A DNA stretch of 64,000 nucleotides from Thermoflavifilum aggregans (GCF_002797735.1 NZ_PGFG01000001.1:124001-188000); one strand, 5' to 3'. Counted from the stretch's first letter, positions 27,840-37,434 are shown. Made by a program: numbers and translations. Notes: a model not told the origin generated them from the sequence alone.

Positions 27840-29354
27840 ATGCACGATCTTCAGATTAAACGCGCTTTAATTTCTGCATACAACAAGGAAGGACTCGATG
27901 ATATCTGCCGAAAGCTTCACCAGCTTGGTGTTGAAATTTATTCCACCGGTGGTACACAGGCTTTCATCCACCAACTGCAAATACCCTGTCAATCTATTGA
28001 ATCGCTTACAGGATATCCTTCCATTCTGGGCGGAAGAGTAAAAACACTTCATCCTGCTGTATTTGGTGGAATATTGGCCAGAAGAAATCATCCGGAAGAT
28101 GTGCAGCAAATCAAAGATTATCATGTAACGCTTTTCGATCTGGTGATCGTAGATCTTTATCCCTTTGAAGAAACCGTTGCTGCCACACAGGATGAAGCAG
28201 CCATTATTGAAAAAATAGATATTGGAGGTGTATCCCTGATCCGAGCGGCAGCAAAAAACTTTGCCGATGTTGCAGTGATAGCTTCCCGGAAAGAATACAA
28301 CCAACTGTTGCAATGGCTTACAGATCAACAAGGCATCATTCATTATGATCAACGGAAATGGCTGGCAGCTCGTGCATTTGCACATTGCACACATTACGAT
28401 CTGGCGATTACGCGTTATTTCGAACAATTTGCATCTACAGATATTTTCTTTGCTGAAGCAGCTCCGGCATATCCTCTGCGTTACGGAGAAAATCCCCATC
28501 AGTCAGCCCGCTATTTTGGCAATCTTCATGAAATTTTTGATCAGTTGCATGGAAAGGCGCTTTCTTATAACAACCTGGTTGATGTAGATGCCGCATGTCG
28601 GTTAATGGCTGAATTTCAGGAAACCTGTTTCGCCATCATCAAGCATACCAATGCATGTGGTGTAGCATCAGCAGAAACTGTGTATGATGCCTGGAAAGCT
28701 GCGCTGCAGGGTGATCCGGAAAGTGCTTTTGGTGGGATCCTGATCAGCAATGCGGTGATTGATGAACAAACAGCTGCATCGATACACGAAATATTTTTTG
28801 AAGTGTGCATAGCTCCGGATTTCACACCAGCAGCACTGGAAATACTCAAGAAAAAGAAAAACCGCATCCTGCTGAAACAAAAAGTCAGCATACAATCTGC
28901 CTCTGCCTTCAAAACAGTTTTAAACGGCATCCTGCAGCAGGATACAGATCGGTTAAACTTTCAATCCTGGAACGAAGTGAGCCGCCCGCTTTCAACACAC
29001 GAAAAAACTGATTTGCAATTTGCCAATCTCGTATGCAAGCATTTGAAATCAAATGCTATTGCATTGGTAAAAAACAAACAATTAATCGGAAAAGGTTGCG
29101 GACAAACTTCAAGAATTGATGCCCTGCGCCAGGCTATTGAAAAAGCCCGTCAATACGGGTTTGATCTGCATGGTGCCGTAATGGCCTCTGATGCTTTTTT
29201 CCCGTTTGATGACTGCGTGCGCCTAGCATATGATGCCGGTATTACTGCAGTTATTCACCCAGGTGGCTCCATTCGCGATGAGGATTCCATTCGTTTCTGC
29301 CAGCAACATCAAATGGGAATGGTTATTACCGGCACGCGTCATTTTCTTCACTGA
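27840..29354 (+). CDS. purH: Bifunctional AICAR formyltransferase/IMP cyclohydrolase
   Basis: PurH, 504 residues, does the last two steps of de novo IMP synthesis in the cytoplasm. The N-terminal methylglyoxal-synthase-like cyclohydrolase domain (about 1-190) carries STGGT and GGRVKTLHP; the C-terminal AICAR transformylase domain has the catalytic Lys-His in IKHTNACG near 266 and the SDAFFPF and VIHPGGSIRD signatures. It begins two bases after comEC, leaving no room for a separate promoter or purine riboswitch next to it. Its 3' end overlaps the convergent deacetylase gene by 7 bases. Confidence 0.97.
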   Translation: MHDLQIKRALISAYNKEGLDDICRKLHQLGVEIYSTGGTQAFIHQLQIPCQSIESLTGYPSILGGRVKTLHPAVFGGILARRNHPEDVQQIKDYHVTLFDLVIVDLYPFEETVAATQDEAAIIEKIDIGGVSLIRAAAKNFADVAVIASRKEYNQLLQWLTDQQGIIHYDQRKWLAARAFAHCTHYDLAITRYFEQFASTDIFFAEAAPAYPLRYGENPHQSARYFGNLHEIFDQLHGKALSYNNLVDVDAACRLMAEFQETCFAIIKHTNACGVASAETVYDAWKAALQGDPESAFGGILISNAVIDEQTAASIHEIFFEVCIAPDFTPAALEILKKKKNRILLKQKVSIQSASAFKTVLNGILQQDTDRLNFQSWNEVSRPLSTHEKTDLQFANLVCKHLKSNAIALVKNKQLIGKGCGQTSRIDALRQAIEKARQYGFDLHGAVMASDAFFPFDDCVRLAYDAGITAVIHPGGSIRDEDSIRFCQQHQMGMVITGTRHFLH

Positions 29355-30652
29355 TGCTGCATGATTTGCTGTACCACATGCTGATAGGCCTGGCGATACC
29401 CGCGAAACCTCCCATACTCACTGAAATAATTTGGATGCAAAACCAGCATACAAATGCCTCCCACTGCACGGATTTTTTCCCACATCATCCATATCTGCTC
29501 TGCATAGGTATCAGGTAAAGATTGTGTCTGTACAACACTTGTATCCATCCAGCAAAAAGAATGAATCTGCAAAGCTGTTTCCTGTTCTGCCATCAGGTCA
29601 TACCAAAAAAACGCATCAGCCACACCTGCTCGGAATCCCGCATGGGTGGAATATCCCATACTATAATCATGCATAATGCCTGCTGATAACAGCTGACGAT
29701 AACTGTCAGGCATCCGGAAACGCAGATAATGAAAACGATTGTGCTGAGGCTGAAAACCCGTCACAGAAGCGAATACTCCTATTTCGTGTTTTATTTTCTT
29801 TTCATTCAGAAACGAGGCATAAGATAAATGAATGCCTGTGGTAAAAGATGATGCTGTTGATACAATCAATTGCCTGTACAAGGCTTGTGTGGGTGCTATT
29901 TGTTTATCATATCTTCCATATTTGCCAACAGGAAAAAAATAAATCGGCTGAAGATGATGAAATTCATGAATGCAGTTTAACCATTCAAACACATCATAAG
30001 GATCTTTGGTCTGACTGGTAAGCACTCTCCATCTGAGTGTGATTTCTGAAAAACGCCTGCGCAGCATATCCCGTACTGCTGCACCTATTTGCCTGAACAA
30101 GGGTTTGCCGCGATAGGCAAATGCCATGTCCACATCATAGGTGGGAATAAAACAAGATACAGGCGATCGAAATTTTAGAAAGGGAAATTTGCTGCGTAAA
30201 GCGTGTTGAAATGCTTGTATCCAATGATGGACAATTGGTTCATCAAGAAATTTTTGCTGATAAGCTATACTTGCCGTAGCTGGGAAACGCCCATGCTGGT
30301 CCTGTTCAGGAGAAAGATATTCTTCATATCGGCTGAGCAGATAAAAGGTTGCGGCAAAGATATCAAACGGAAAGTCGGCTGCTGATGCACATGGAAAAAA
30401 TGCTTTCAGTGAATCCTTGTTGCAAAATGCAATGTTTTGTTGCCGGATACCTGTTTCAAAAAGTAGGGAATGAGGTGTGATATTAAAAGCATTTGCATAG
30501 GATGCATGTGTATAGTTAATCCATGCTTCTGACAAATGATCCGGAGGTTGCAAAACCCATTTCACCAGCAGACCCATCTGCTGTTCCAGGATAAACCTGC
30601 CCACATATTGCAGGCGGGGAGTAAGCCGGGAAGTGAATATATGAATCTGCAC
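29348..30652 (-). CDS. Polysaccharide deacetylase-like protein
   Basis: A 434-residue protein with a GTG start at 30652. The N-terminal half (1-165, with FPFDIFAATFYLLSRYEEY) resembles a domain found before deacetylase folds in Bacteroidota; the C-terminal half has FIPTYDVDMAF near residue 170, matching the catalytic/metal Asp strand of NodB-type carbohydrate esterases. Later motifs are divergent (GIHLSYAS, DTSVVQTQ), so activity on a sugar polymer is plausible but unproven. No signal peptide is evident. It converges with and overlaps purH. Confidence 0.7.
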   Translation of the reverse strand: MQIHIFTSRLTPRLQYVGRFILEQQMGLLVKWVLQPPDHLSEAWINYTHASYANAFNITPHSLLFETGIRQQNIAFCNKDSLKAFFPCASAADFPFDIFAATFYLLSRYEEYLSPEQDQHGRFPATASIAYQQKFLDEPIVHHWIQAFQHALRSKFPFLKFRSPVSCFIPTYDVDMAFAYRGKPLFRQIGAAVRDMLRRRFSEITLRWRVLTSQTKDPYDVFEWLNCIHEFHHLQPIYFFPVGKYGRYDKQIAPTQALYRQLIVSTASSFTTGIHLSYASFLNEKKIKHEIGVFASVTGFQPQHNRFHYLRFRMPDSYRQLLSAGIMHDYSMGYSTHAGFRAGVADAFFWYDLMAEQETALQIHSFCWMDTSVVQTQSLPDTYAEQIWMMWEKIRAVGGICMLVLHPNYFSEYGRFRGYRQAYQHVVQQIMQHQ

Positions 30653-30685
30653 AAAACAGCATTATGCAGCTTCCGCTAGACAGGT

Positions 30686-31171
30686 TTATTTTTTAACCTG
30701 AATGGTGACGGTTGCCGCCATTTGTTGGCCGTAGGAGCGATGCATGCCATCGGCAAACTGCAGGGTAAGCTTATGTGTACCGGGCGGCAGTTGCAATACG
30801 GCTTCGGTTTGTGCATTTCCAAAGTGCAGATGCGTGGAGTCTTTGGGAATTACCTCGCCTGCCGGAATGGAATCTCCATCATCAATCAATATATGATGAT
30901 GTCCTGAGCCTTCCCGCACGAGTCCGGCTGAATCCACGCGCATGCCTTCCACGCCCATTTCCACCCGAACAGGATTTTGCATTACCTGTCCGTTTTTTAA
31001 ATTTTTAAAAAACACTTTTGCTCCTGCCGGTACGGCGGGCATGGCCTGTACTGCCGGCTGCGCGGGTGCCTGAGCCGTATCCTCTGTTGATTGTGCCTGC
31101 CGGGTTCCATGATGACAGGCAACGAATCCTAATAAGAGCGATAAGCCACACAGAAGATAAAATCGTTTCAT
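30686..31171 (-). CDS. DUF4399 domain lipoprotein
   Basis: A 161-residue lipoprotein: the signal peptide from the ATG at 31171 (MKRFYLLCGLSLLLG) ends in the lipobox GFVAC with Cys19. A Gln/Ala/Pro-rich linker follows, then a DUF4399 domain (about 60-160) with GSGHHHILIDDG and HLHFGNAQTEAVLQLPPG; the His cluster suggests metal binding but no role is known. It is predicted to sit in the envelope. The frame is open further upstream but that part is not signal-like. It follows lutB after 34 bases on the same strand. Confidence 0.82.
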   Translation of the reverse strand: MKRFYLLCGLSLLLGFVACHHGTRQAQSTEDTAQAPAQPAVQAMPAVPAGAKVFFKNLKNGQVMQNPVRVEMGVEGMRVDSAGLVREGSGHHHILIDDGDSIPAGEVIPKDSTHLHFGNAQTEAVLQLPPGTHKLTLQFADGMHRSYGQQMAATVTIQVKK

Positions 31172-31205
31172 AACACAGCATTTTATGTGTAAGAAATAAA
31201 GATTT

Positions 31206-32591
31206 TCATGTTTTTCCCCCATGCCGTTGTTTCCACAATTCCTGAAAGGAATGCGGCGCAAAAACGGGTAATTCTCTTTTGTCGCCCCAGCTTTTGCGGA
31301 ACAATTTCCTCAATACGAAATTCTTGGTTTTGCCACTTGCCATGTTCATCATTTTTCTGCTGAGGCTGGCCTGCTTCCAGAAGTACCACGCCAGCTTTTC
31401 ACTTCCGCTAGTATAGTGTGCTTCCACAGCTTCGTGCCGGTTGATGAGCAGGAGTTCATGGATATTGATGCGTACCGGACACACTTCCGTACAGTTGGCA
31501 CAAAGGGAAGAAGCATAACTCAAATGCTTGAATTCCTGCATCCCTTTGAGATGCGGGGTAATAACCGCGCCGATAGGGCCGCTGTAAGTAGTGCCATAGG
31601 TATGGCCGCCTATGTTTTTGTATACCGGGCATGCATTCAGGCAGGCACCACAACGAATACAATACAGGCTTTCCCTGACCTGAATATCCTGCAGAATACG
31701 CGTGCGGCCGTTATCAAGCAATATCACATACATCTCTTCCGGGCCATCGGTTTCGCCGGGCTGACGCGGGCCAGTAAGGATTGTATTGTATGCCGTAATG
31801 GTTTGTCCGGTACCAAAAGTGGCCAGCAAGGGCCAAAACAAAGCCAGATCCTGATAGGATGGCAATACCTTTTCAATTCCTACAACCGCAATATGCACGC
31901 GTGGCAATGATGTCGTAAGCCTTGCATTGCCTTCATTTTCCGTAATGGCTATTCCTCCGATATCGGCCAGAATAAAATTAGCTCCGGTAATTCCGATGTC
32001 GGCTGTTACATATTGTTCACGCAGCTGCCGGCGGGCTACCATGGTAAGCTCTTCTGCGGTCAGGCTGGCCGGCGTACCCAACTTATTGCTGAACAAGCGG
32101 GCAATATCATCCTTGCTTTTATGCATGGCCGGCGTTACAATGTGATACGGAGGCTCACCGTCCAGCTGCTGAATATACTCGCCTAGATCAGATTCAATTG
32201 ATTCAATATCATGTTCAGCCAGGAATTCATTCAAATGAATTTCCTCCGTTACCATTGATTTGCTCTTGACAACTTTCCTGGCCTGTTTTTCCTGGCAGAT
32301 ATGCAAAATTTCCCGGCAGGCCTGTGTGCCATCTTCAGCCCAGATTACCTTGCCACCACGACGCGTGAATTGGGCTTCAAAATTTTCCAGCAATACATCC
32401 AGTTGTTCAATAGCCCGCCACTTCATGTTTTTGGCACGCTCACGTGCCGTCATCAGATCGGTAAATTGCGATTTCCCCTGCTGAAAAGCCTGGTTGTATT
32501 TTCCAATGTTGAAATTAATTTTTCTCCGGTGATCCAGGTCGAAAGCCTTTACCTCACTTTTGGCCAGAAATGTAGCCAGTTGTTCATTCAT
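31206..32591 (-). CDS. lutB: LutB/YkgF-type iron-sulfur protein
   Basis: A 461-residue cytoplasmic protein of the lactate-utilisation LutB family. An N-terminal LUD domain (about 60-300, with GITGANFILADIGGIAITENEGNAR split across it) is followed by a ferredoxin-like region with two 4Fe-4S motifs, CIRCGACLNACP near 310-321 and CANCTEVCP near 360. A C-terminal helical tail follows. LutABC oxidise L-lactate; lutA and lutC are not adjacent, so the partner proteins must be elsewhere or the role differs. The symbol reflects family only. Confidence 0.85.
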   Translation of the reverse strand: MNEQLATFLAKSEVKAFDLDHRRKINFNIGKYNQAFQQGKSQFTDLMTARERAKNMKWRAIEQLDVLLENFEAQFTRRGGKVIWAEDGTQACREILHICQEKQARKVVKSKSMVTEEIHLNEFLAEHDIESIESDLGEYIQQLDGEPPYHIVTPAMHKSKDDIARLFSNKLGTPASLTAEELTMVARRQLREQYVTADIGITGANFILADIGGIAITENEGNARLTTSLPRVHIAVVGIEKVLPSYQDLALFWPLLATFGTGQTITAYNTILTGPRQPGETDGPEEMYVILLDNGRTRILQDIQVRESLYCIRCGACLNACPVYKNIGGHTYGTTYSGPIGAVITPHLKGMQEFKHLSYASSLCANCTEVCPVRINIHELLLINRHEAVEAHYTSGSEKLAWYFWKQASLSRKMMNMASGKTKNFVLRKLFRKSWGDKRELPVFAPHSFQELWKQRHGGKT

Positions 32592-32635
32592 AGATCAGTT
32601 GTTTGAAATGCTTGACTGGTATGATATACAGGGTA

Positions 32636-33217
32636 TCAATGCCTGTTTCGCTGAAAATATTTTTCTGCAATCTGTTCAAGAGCCTGATAAAACTCCTCTC
32701 CAAACTTACGAATCAATGCCTGTTTTACAAAACGAAATACCGGTACACCCAATTTTTCACCCAGCTCACAGGCCGGCCGACAAAGATTTTCTCTGGGCTC
32801 ATACAAAACAGCGGTATGTTGTGCAATCTTTCGTACCCGCAATGGATACAGATGACAGGACATCGGTTTATGGAATGATGTTTTACCATCGTGAAAGGCT
32901 TTCTCAAATGCACATTTCACGATGCCGTTTTCCACTATTGCATAGGCGCACATGCCATTGGGCAGCAAGGGTGTAACCATACCAAATTCCGGATCATGCA
33001 CCACATGGCCTTTTTGTTCAATACAGGCCCGATGATCTTCAGGAAGATAATGCCTAACCTCTGCATAGGCCTGCCTGATCTGCTCTGCTTCCTGCGCTTC
33101 CAGCGGGGCTCCGGCATCACCATCCACACAACAACCACCTTTGCATGCCTGCAGATTGCACACAAAGCGAGCTTCTACAACTTCATCCTCTACCAGCACA
33201 TCATCAATCCAGATCAT
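32636..33217 (-). CDS. DUF3109 family protein
   Basis: A 193-residue soluble protein of the DUF3109 family, common in Bacteroidota. Conserved cysteines lie in CNLQACKGGCCVDGDAG (about residues 20-36), GMCAYA near 95, VKCAFE near 105 and MSCHLYPLR near 125; the pattern suggests a bound metal or Fe-S cluster, but no function is established. Only 28 bases separate it from gldD and 44 from lutB, so it lies within a long minus-strand series. Confidence 0.85.
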   Translation of the reverse strand: MIWIDDVLVEDEVVEARFVCNLQACKGGCCVDGDAGAPLEAQEAEQIRQAYAEVRHYLPEDHRACIEQKGHVVHDPEFGMVTPLLPNGMCAYAIVENGIVKCAFEKAFHDGKTSFHKPMSCHLYPLRVRKIAQHTAVLYEPRENLCRPACELGEKLGVPVFRFVKQALIRKFGEEFYQALEQIAEKYFQRNRH

Positions 33218-33245
33218 AATCTGATTTAAAATTTTAATGAAATAA

Positions 33246-33857
33246 TTATCTCCAGCGCAGCGTATGAATCAGATGCCACATATCCTGTTCTACGAACCTG
33301 TTCACCGGTGCCAGCGAATCCGCATTGGGTACAGCATAGAAATAAAGTGCGCCTCGTAAAAAATGAGTGGTTGAATCCGTTACAAAAAATTGCTTGGCAC
33401 TGGCTACATCACCTCCTAGACTGAAAAAAATGCCATCCACATGATACGGCGTATGAATCCTGATTTCATCGCGGTAATCTGCCTTGTAATCATGTTGATC
33501 CGTCATTTCAAAAACCTGATTCAGCAAGGTTTGCAACGGTTGTTTTTTGCTGATGACTTTATAGGTCAGGTAAATCTTACCGTTCAAACCTGGAAACACA
33601 ATATTGATCCAATAGGGATTTTCGGGTATGGTATCAAAGAAAACCGTATCCTTCACGATTTCGGCATATACCGGATATTCAAATGTGTAAGGATATCCAG
33701 GTTTGTCAAACAGCTGATATTTTTTCTGCGGCAAATCAATTCTGAAATATCCTCGTGGGCGGGGTGTGGGCGGATGATTGCATCCTGTCAAGGCCCACAT
33801 CATCCACAAGACTAACATCCATTTCATCCCACACAACAAAAAAAGGCCTTTATTCAT
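33246..33857 (-). CDS. gldD: Gliding motility lipoprotein GldD
   Basis: GldD, 203 residues, an envelope lipoprotein required for gliding in flavobacteria. The signal peptide from the ATG at 33857 ends at the lipobox ALTGC (Cys26). The mature part starts PRPRGYFRIDLPQKKYQLFD and includes YPYTFEYPVYA and NPYWINIVFPG, characteristic of the family. The start overlaps the gldE stop by 8 bases. Other gld genes of the motor and type IX secretion system are not in the window, so motility of this strain is not shown. Confidence 0.93.
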   Translation of the reverse strand: MNKGLFLLCGMKWMLVLWMMWALTGCNHPPTPRPRGYFRIDLPQKKYQLFDKPGYPYTFEYPVYAEIVKDTVFFDTIPENPYWINIVFPGLNGKIYLTYKVISKKQPLQTLLNQVFEMTDQHDYKADYRDEIRIHTPYHVDGIFFSLGGDVASAKQFFVTDSTTHFLRGALYFYAVPNADSLAPVNRFVEQDMWHLIHTLRWR

Positions 33858-35238
33858 CAGGAAATGGATTTTTTCTGACTTTAATTTTCTGAATGCGCAT
33901 CCGGTCAATTTCTAGGATGGTAAATTCAAAATCTTTCCAATGCAATACCTCATTCACCTGGGGAAATTTCCTGGCCATTTCCAGCACCAGGCCAGCCAAT
34001 GAATCACTGTCGCCTTTGATTTCATCAAAAGTATCTGGTGAAAGATCCATGATACGGCATACGTCATTGAGCATTACTTTGCCGTCAAACACATAGGTAT
34101 CTGTATCAATCTGTGTATAGGCGTGCTCTTCTTCATCAAACTCATCGCGGATATCACCGATTACTTCTTCCACAATATCTTCCAGGGTTACAATACCGGA
34201 TGTGCCGCCAAATTCATCAACCACAACAGCAAAATGTATTTCCTGCGTTTGAAATTCATGCAATAAATCTTCAATCAGTTTATGTTCCGGCACAAAATAA
34301 GCAGGCCGCAACAGGGTATGCCAGTCAAATTCATCTCCTTTATCCAGATGAGCGAGCAAATCATGGGAATACAGAATGCCTCTGATGTGATCCAGATCTT
34401 CTTCATACACCGGAAGTCTTGCATGATGCAGGGCTCCTACCTGTTTAACAACCTCCCGGAATGACAGATCATAGGGTATGCCTTTCACATCAAGCCTGGC
34501 GCGCATCACCTGCCTTACCGTAATGTTGCTGAATTTGATAATTCCTTTCAGGATATTTTTTTCTTCTGCAGATGCATTTTCATCAATAGTGGCATCCACG
34601 GCTTCGTTGATTTCCTTTTCCAGAAAATCGGTTTCCCGCGTTTTCTGCAGGGTAGCTTCAATATTTTCTGATGTTTTAACGATGAAGCTGCTGGCAAAAC
34701 CCAGCATGCGTTGCAACACATGAATCACACCTGCACTGGACAGCACCACTCGGATGTTATATTGCGTGGCATAGACCCGGGGAATAATTTCACCGAACAA
34801 TACCACGATAATCAGAATCACCAGCAGTTTGATGACATAGGAAAGAATGAGGTTTTCCTTGTAATTGATAAATAAATCAATCAGATAGTTAGCAATGAGA
34901 ATCACGCAAATGTTGATCACATAATTGGCAAGCAGCAAAGTTGCCTGCAAAAGCCGTGGATTTTCAAGAAGTTTAATGGCCTGTCTGGCTCCTGGCTTTT
35001 GCCGCACACGAAGCATGTTGCGTTCCTTTTCTCCAATGGTAAAGAAAGCCACTTCAGCTCCTGAAATCAGGGCAGAGATGAGAATGAGCACAACCAGCAG
35101 AATTGCAAAAAAGGTAATGTTTTGCATGGGCAGCTCCTGTTGCTTCACCATCGCTAAACGGATACTGGCGGCGGAAAGCGCGGGAATCGAAAGATGATGA
35201 AGAGAAAAACCCAAAAATAATGGGGAAATAAACATCAT
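33850..35238 (-). CDS. gldE: Gliding motility-associated membrane protein GldE (CNNM/CBS type)
   Basis: A 462-residue protein of the hemolysin C/CorC-like family. Three to four helices of a CNNM domain occupy about residues 40-215 (SGAEVAFFTIGEKERN), two CBS domains about 235-355 (VMRARLDVKGIP; VVVDEFGGTSGIVTLEDIVEEVIGDI), and a CorC/HlyC C-terminal domain the rest. In flavobacteria GldE is linked genetically to GldD. The true start is uncertain: ATG at 35238, or ATGs at codons 30 or 38 nearer to the first helix. Confidence 0.9.
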   Translation of the reverse strand: MMFISPLFLGFSLHHLSIPALSAASIRLAMVKQQELPMQNITFFAILLVVLILISALISGAEVAFFTIGEKERNMLRVRQKPGARQAIKLLENPRLLQATLLLANYVINICVILIANYLIDLFINYKENLILSYVIKLLVILIIVVLFGEIIPRVYATQYNIRVVLSSAGVIHVLQRMLGFASSFIVKTSENIEATLQKTRETDFLEKEINEAVDATIDENASAEEKNILKGIIKFSNITVRQVMRARLDVKGIPYDLSFREVVKQVGALHHARLPVYEEDLDHIRGILYSHDLLAHLDKGDEFDWHTLLRPAYFVPEHKLIEDLLHEFQTQEIHFAVVVDEFGGTSGIVTLEDIVEEVIGDIRDEFDEEEHAYTQIDTDTYVFDGKVMLNDVCRIMDLSPDTFDEIKGDSDSLAGLVLEMARKFPQVNEVLHWKDFEFTILEIDRMRIQKIKVRKNPFPDE

Positions 35239-35339
35239 GTGGCTGAGATGCTATATCAGGAAATCCCGAAATCTTTCATGATCAGATTTGCAATATTACA
35301 TCGATTTCAAATGCAGAAACATGAAAACCCGGAAAATTT

Positions 35340-35774
35340 TCATCCATTATCTTCGGGATTAAGTTCTGATTCCATCGAAGATGTGGACGATTCACCGGCT
35401 TCTTCCTGTATGGATGAGCCGTGCGATCCGACATGGCTTTCCAGTTTCTTGTCGAGCATAATCAGATTATCCCCCACCACTTCCACAGCCGATTTTTTAT
35501 TTCCATCCTTATCTTCCCAGCTTCTGGTATGCAGGTGCCCTTCCACATAGATCAGGCTGCCTTTTCTGAGATATTTTTCGGCCAGCTCAGCCAAACCACG
35601 CCACAGCACCACATTGTGCCATTCAGTCTGGGAAACCTGCTTGCCTGAACGATCTTTAAAGGTTTCGGTTGTGGCCAGAGGAAATTTTGCGACGGGAATG
35701 GTGCCATCAACCTTTTGTATTTCCGGATCTTTGCCCAGATTCCCAATCAAAATCACTTTATTGACGCCTCTCAT
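35340..35774 (-). CDS. ssb: Single-stranded DNA-binding protein
   Basis: SSB, 144 residues from the ATG at 35774. The OB fold spans about 1-105 (MRGVNKVILIGNLGKDPE; SQTEWHNVVLWRGLAELAEKYLRKGS). The tail is Ser/Glu-rich and ends PEDNG, unlike the usual DDIPF tip that recruits repair proteins, which suggests this may not be the main replicative SSB or uses other contacts. The frame is open 61 codons upstream but only the internal ATG gives the fold. It lies between mutY and gldE. Confidence 0.93.
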   Translation of the reverse strand: MRGVNKVILIGNLGKDPEIQKVDGTIPVAKFPLATTETFKDRSGKQVSQTEWHNVVLWRGLAELAEKYLRKGSLIYVEGHLHTRSWEDKDGNKKSAVEVVGDNLIMLDKKLESHVGSHGSSIQEEAGESSTSSMESELNPEDNG

Positions 35775-35895
35775 AACTGAGATAGTTTTGGTGAGGAATG
35801 AAATCGCAAATAGCCATCTGCCTAAAATTAAATTTTTTTTATGGAACGGAAAAATTTCAAGCTTCTTTAAATTCTCTTTTCTGCAGAGGAAAAAC

Positions 35896-36975
35896 TCATA
35901 GCAGGAGTGGCTGCTGTCCGCTGCGCAGATACTTGACAATAATGCCGGGAAAAGCATACTGGTGAAGCTGTTTGCAATGTACCAGGATTTGAGGACTCAA
36001 AACCCTGGGCTCCCGGTCTGTTTCCACATAAAAGAAGCGGGCGCTGATGAGCTGATGTGTAAGCTGTTGCTGCCGTTCGACTATGCCTTTCAGTTGCCAG
36101 CTACCATCAGGCATCAGGTTTTTCCACGCCGTATCCTCTTGCAGTAATTCCGTCCCTGCCAGTCTTTCTTTTTCAATCATGGGAAATTCATACAAACCAC
36201 GCCAGATGTCTTTTCCCTCTCTTTTCTGGATAATGGTATGATCCCCAAACCAGCAAACCAGGTAGTGGAAATATCGCTCACGAACGGTCCTGCGGGTGAG
36301 TTTTACCGGAAACTGTTCCTGTTTGCCCAGTTGGAAGGCTTTGCACAACGAGGCCAGCGGGCATTGCCTGCAAAGAGGTGCTTGGGGTTTACAGATGGTT
36401 GCGCCCAGATCCATGATGGCCTGATTGAAAATGGCTGGCTCTTCGGGCGGAATCAATTCATTGGCTAGCCGGGTATAATATTTTTTACCGGCCTGCGTAT
36501 CAATGGGCATATTCAGTGCGAAATAACGGGATAAAACCCTGAGCACATTGCCATCCACAACGGCATGCGGTAAATCAAAGGCAAAAGAAGCAATAGCAGC
36601 TGCTGTATAGGGTCCGATGCCTTTTAATGACAACAATTCTTTATAATTCCTCGGAAACCGGCCACCATGGCTTTTCATCAGCTCCCTGGCAGTATGTAAC
36701 AAGTTTCTGCAACGATTGTAATAACCCAGCCCCTGCCAAAGCCGGAATACTTCTTCTTCACGGGCAGCGGCCAGGTCGGCCAGGGTAGGATAAGCCTCAA
36801 CAAACCGTTCATAATACTCCCTGCCCTGTTCAACCCGGGTTTGTTGCAAAATAATCTCGGCTAGCCAGATCCGGTACGGATCCCGAATCCCTTTCCAGGG
36901 CATTTCCCTGCGGTTTTCTTTCCGATGCCAGGCCAGCAACAGCCGGGTAAATTCCTTTTGGTGGGTGAATTCCAT
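35896..36975 (-). CDS. mutY: A/G-specific adenine glycosylase MutY
   Basis: MutY, 359 residues, removes adenine mispaired with 8-oxoguanine or G. The catalytic Glu is in WLAEIILQQTRV (about 38-49), the helix-hairpin-helix in LKGIGPYTAAAIASFAF (about 117-133), and the catalytic Asp in VVDGNV (about 141). The Fe-S loop has the C-x6-C-x2-C-x5-C pattern (CKPQAPLCRQCPLASLC). A NUDIX-like C-terminal domain follows from about 230. The gene is first in a mutY-ssb-gldE-gldD series and divergent from HU. Confidence 0.96.
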   Translation of the reverse strand: MEFTHQKEFTRLLLAWHRKENRREMPWKGIRDPYRIWLAEIILQQTRVEQGREYYERFVEAYPTLADLAAAREEEVFRLWQGLGYYNRCRNLLHTARELMKSHGGRFPRNYKELLSLKGIGPYTAAAIASFAFDLPHAVVDGNVLRVLSRYFALNMPIDTQAGKKYYTRLANELIPPEEPAIFNQAIMDLGATICKPQAPLCRQCPLASLCKAFQLGKQEQFPVKLTRRTVRERYFHYLVCWFGDHTIIQKREGKDIWRGLYEFPMIEKERLAGTELLQEDTAWKNLMPDGSWQLKGIVERQQQLTHQLISARFFYVETDREPRVLSPQILVHCKQLHQYAFPGIIVKYLRSGQQPLLL

Positions 36976-37119
36976 GTTTGTGACTCAAACTTCTCGATTT
37001 TTTTATTATCCACATACAGGTCAACTTTTCCTATGGTTTTACCGTTTATCTTGTATGATAAAAACCCTGGTTTCCGGAAATTTGACGGCCCATTGCAAGC
37101 AGATTTAAAGATTTTATTT

Positions 37120-37127
37120 TATATTTG
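37120..37127 (+). promoter_or_regulatory. -7 promoter element before HU gene
   Basis: TATATTTG matches TAnnTTTG exactly, 22 bases before the HU ATG. A TTG lies 24 bases further upstream, wider than ideal. Confidence 0.45.
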
Positions 37128-37149
37128 ATAGAAAGGTAAAACCTGCCCG

Positions 37150-37434
37150 ATGAGAAAAGCGGATCTGATTAATCATATTGCAGAGAAGACTGGTATTCCG
37201 AAAGTGGATGTGCTGGTTACAGTGGAGGCCTTGCTGAAGGAAATCAAGGACTCACTGGCACGAGGTGAAAACATCTACATCCGGGGTTTCGGTAGTTTTA
37301 TCACCAAAAAAAGGGCTGCAAAAATTGGCAGAGATATCAAGAAAAACATTGCTGTAGAAATTCCGGAACATTACATTCCTGCATTTAAACCCTCCAAGGA
37401 ATTCATTCAGGAAGTGAAAAAGCTGAAAACTTAG
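37150..37434 (+). CDS. HU family DNA-binding protein
   Basis: A 94-residue HU/IHF-type nucleoid protein. Helices at 1-40 (MRKADLINHIAEKTGIPKV) are followed by the GxGSF signature (IRGFGSFITKKRAAKIGRD, about 44-62) and the DNA-binding beta arm through about 80; the intercalating proline region reads HYIPAFKPSKEF. It dimerises and bends DNA. A TAnnTTTG element is upstream; the TPR gene starts 32 bases after its stop behind its own promoter-like element. Confidence 0.94.
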   Translation: MRKADLINHIAEKTGIPKVDVLVTVEALLKEIKDSLARGENIYIRGFGSFITKKRAAKIGRDIKKNIAVEIPEHYIPAFKPSKEFIQEVKKLKT

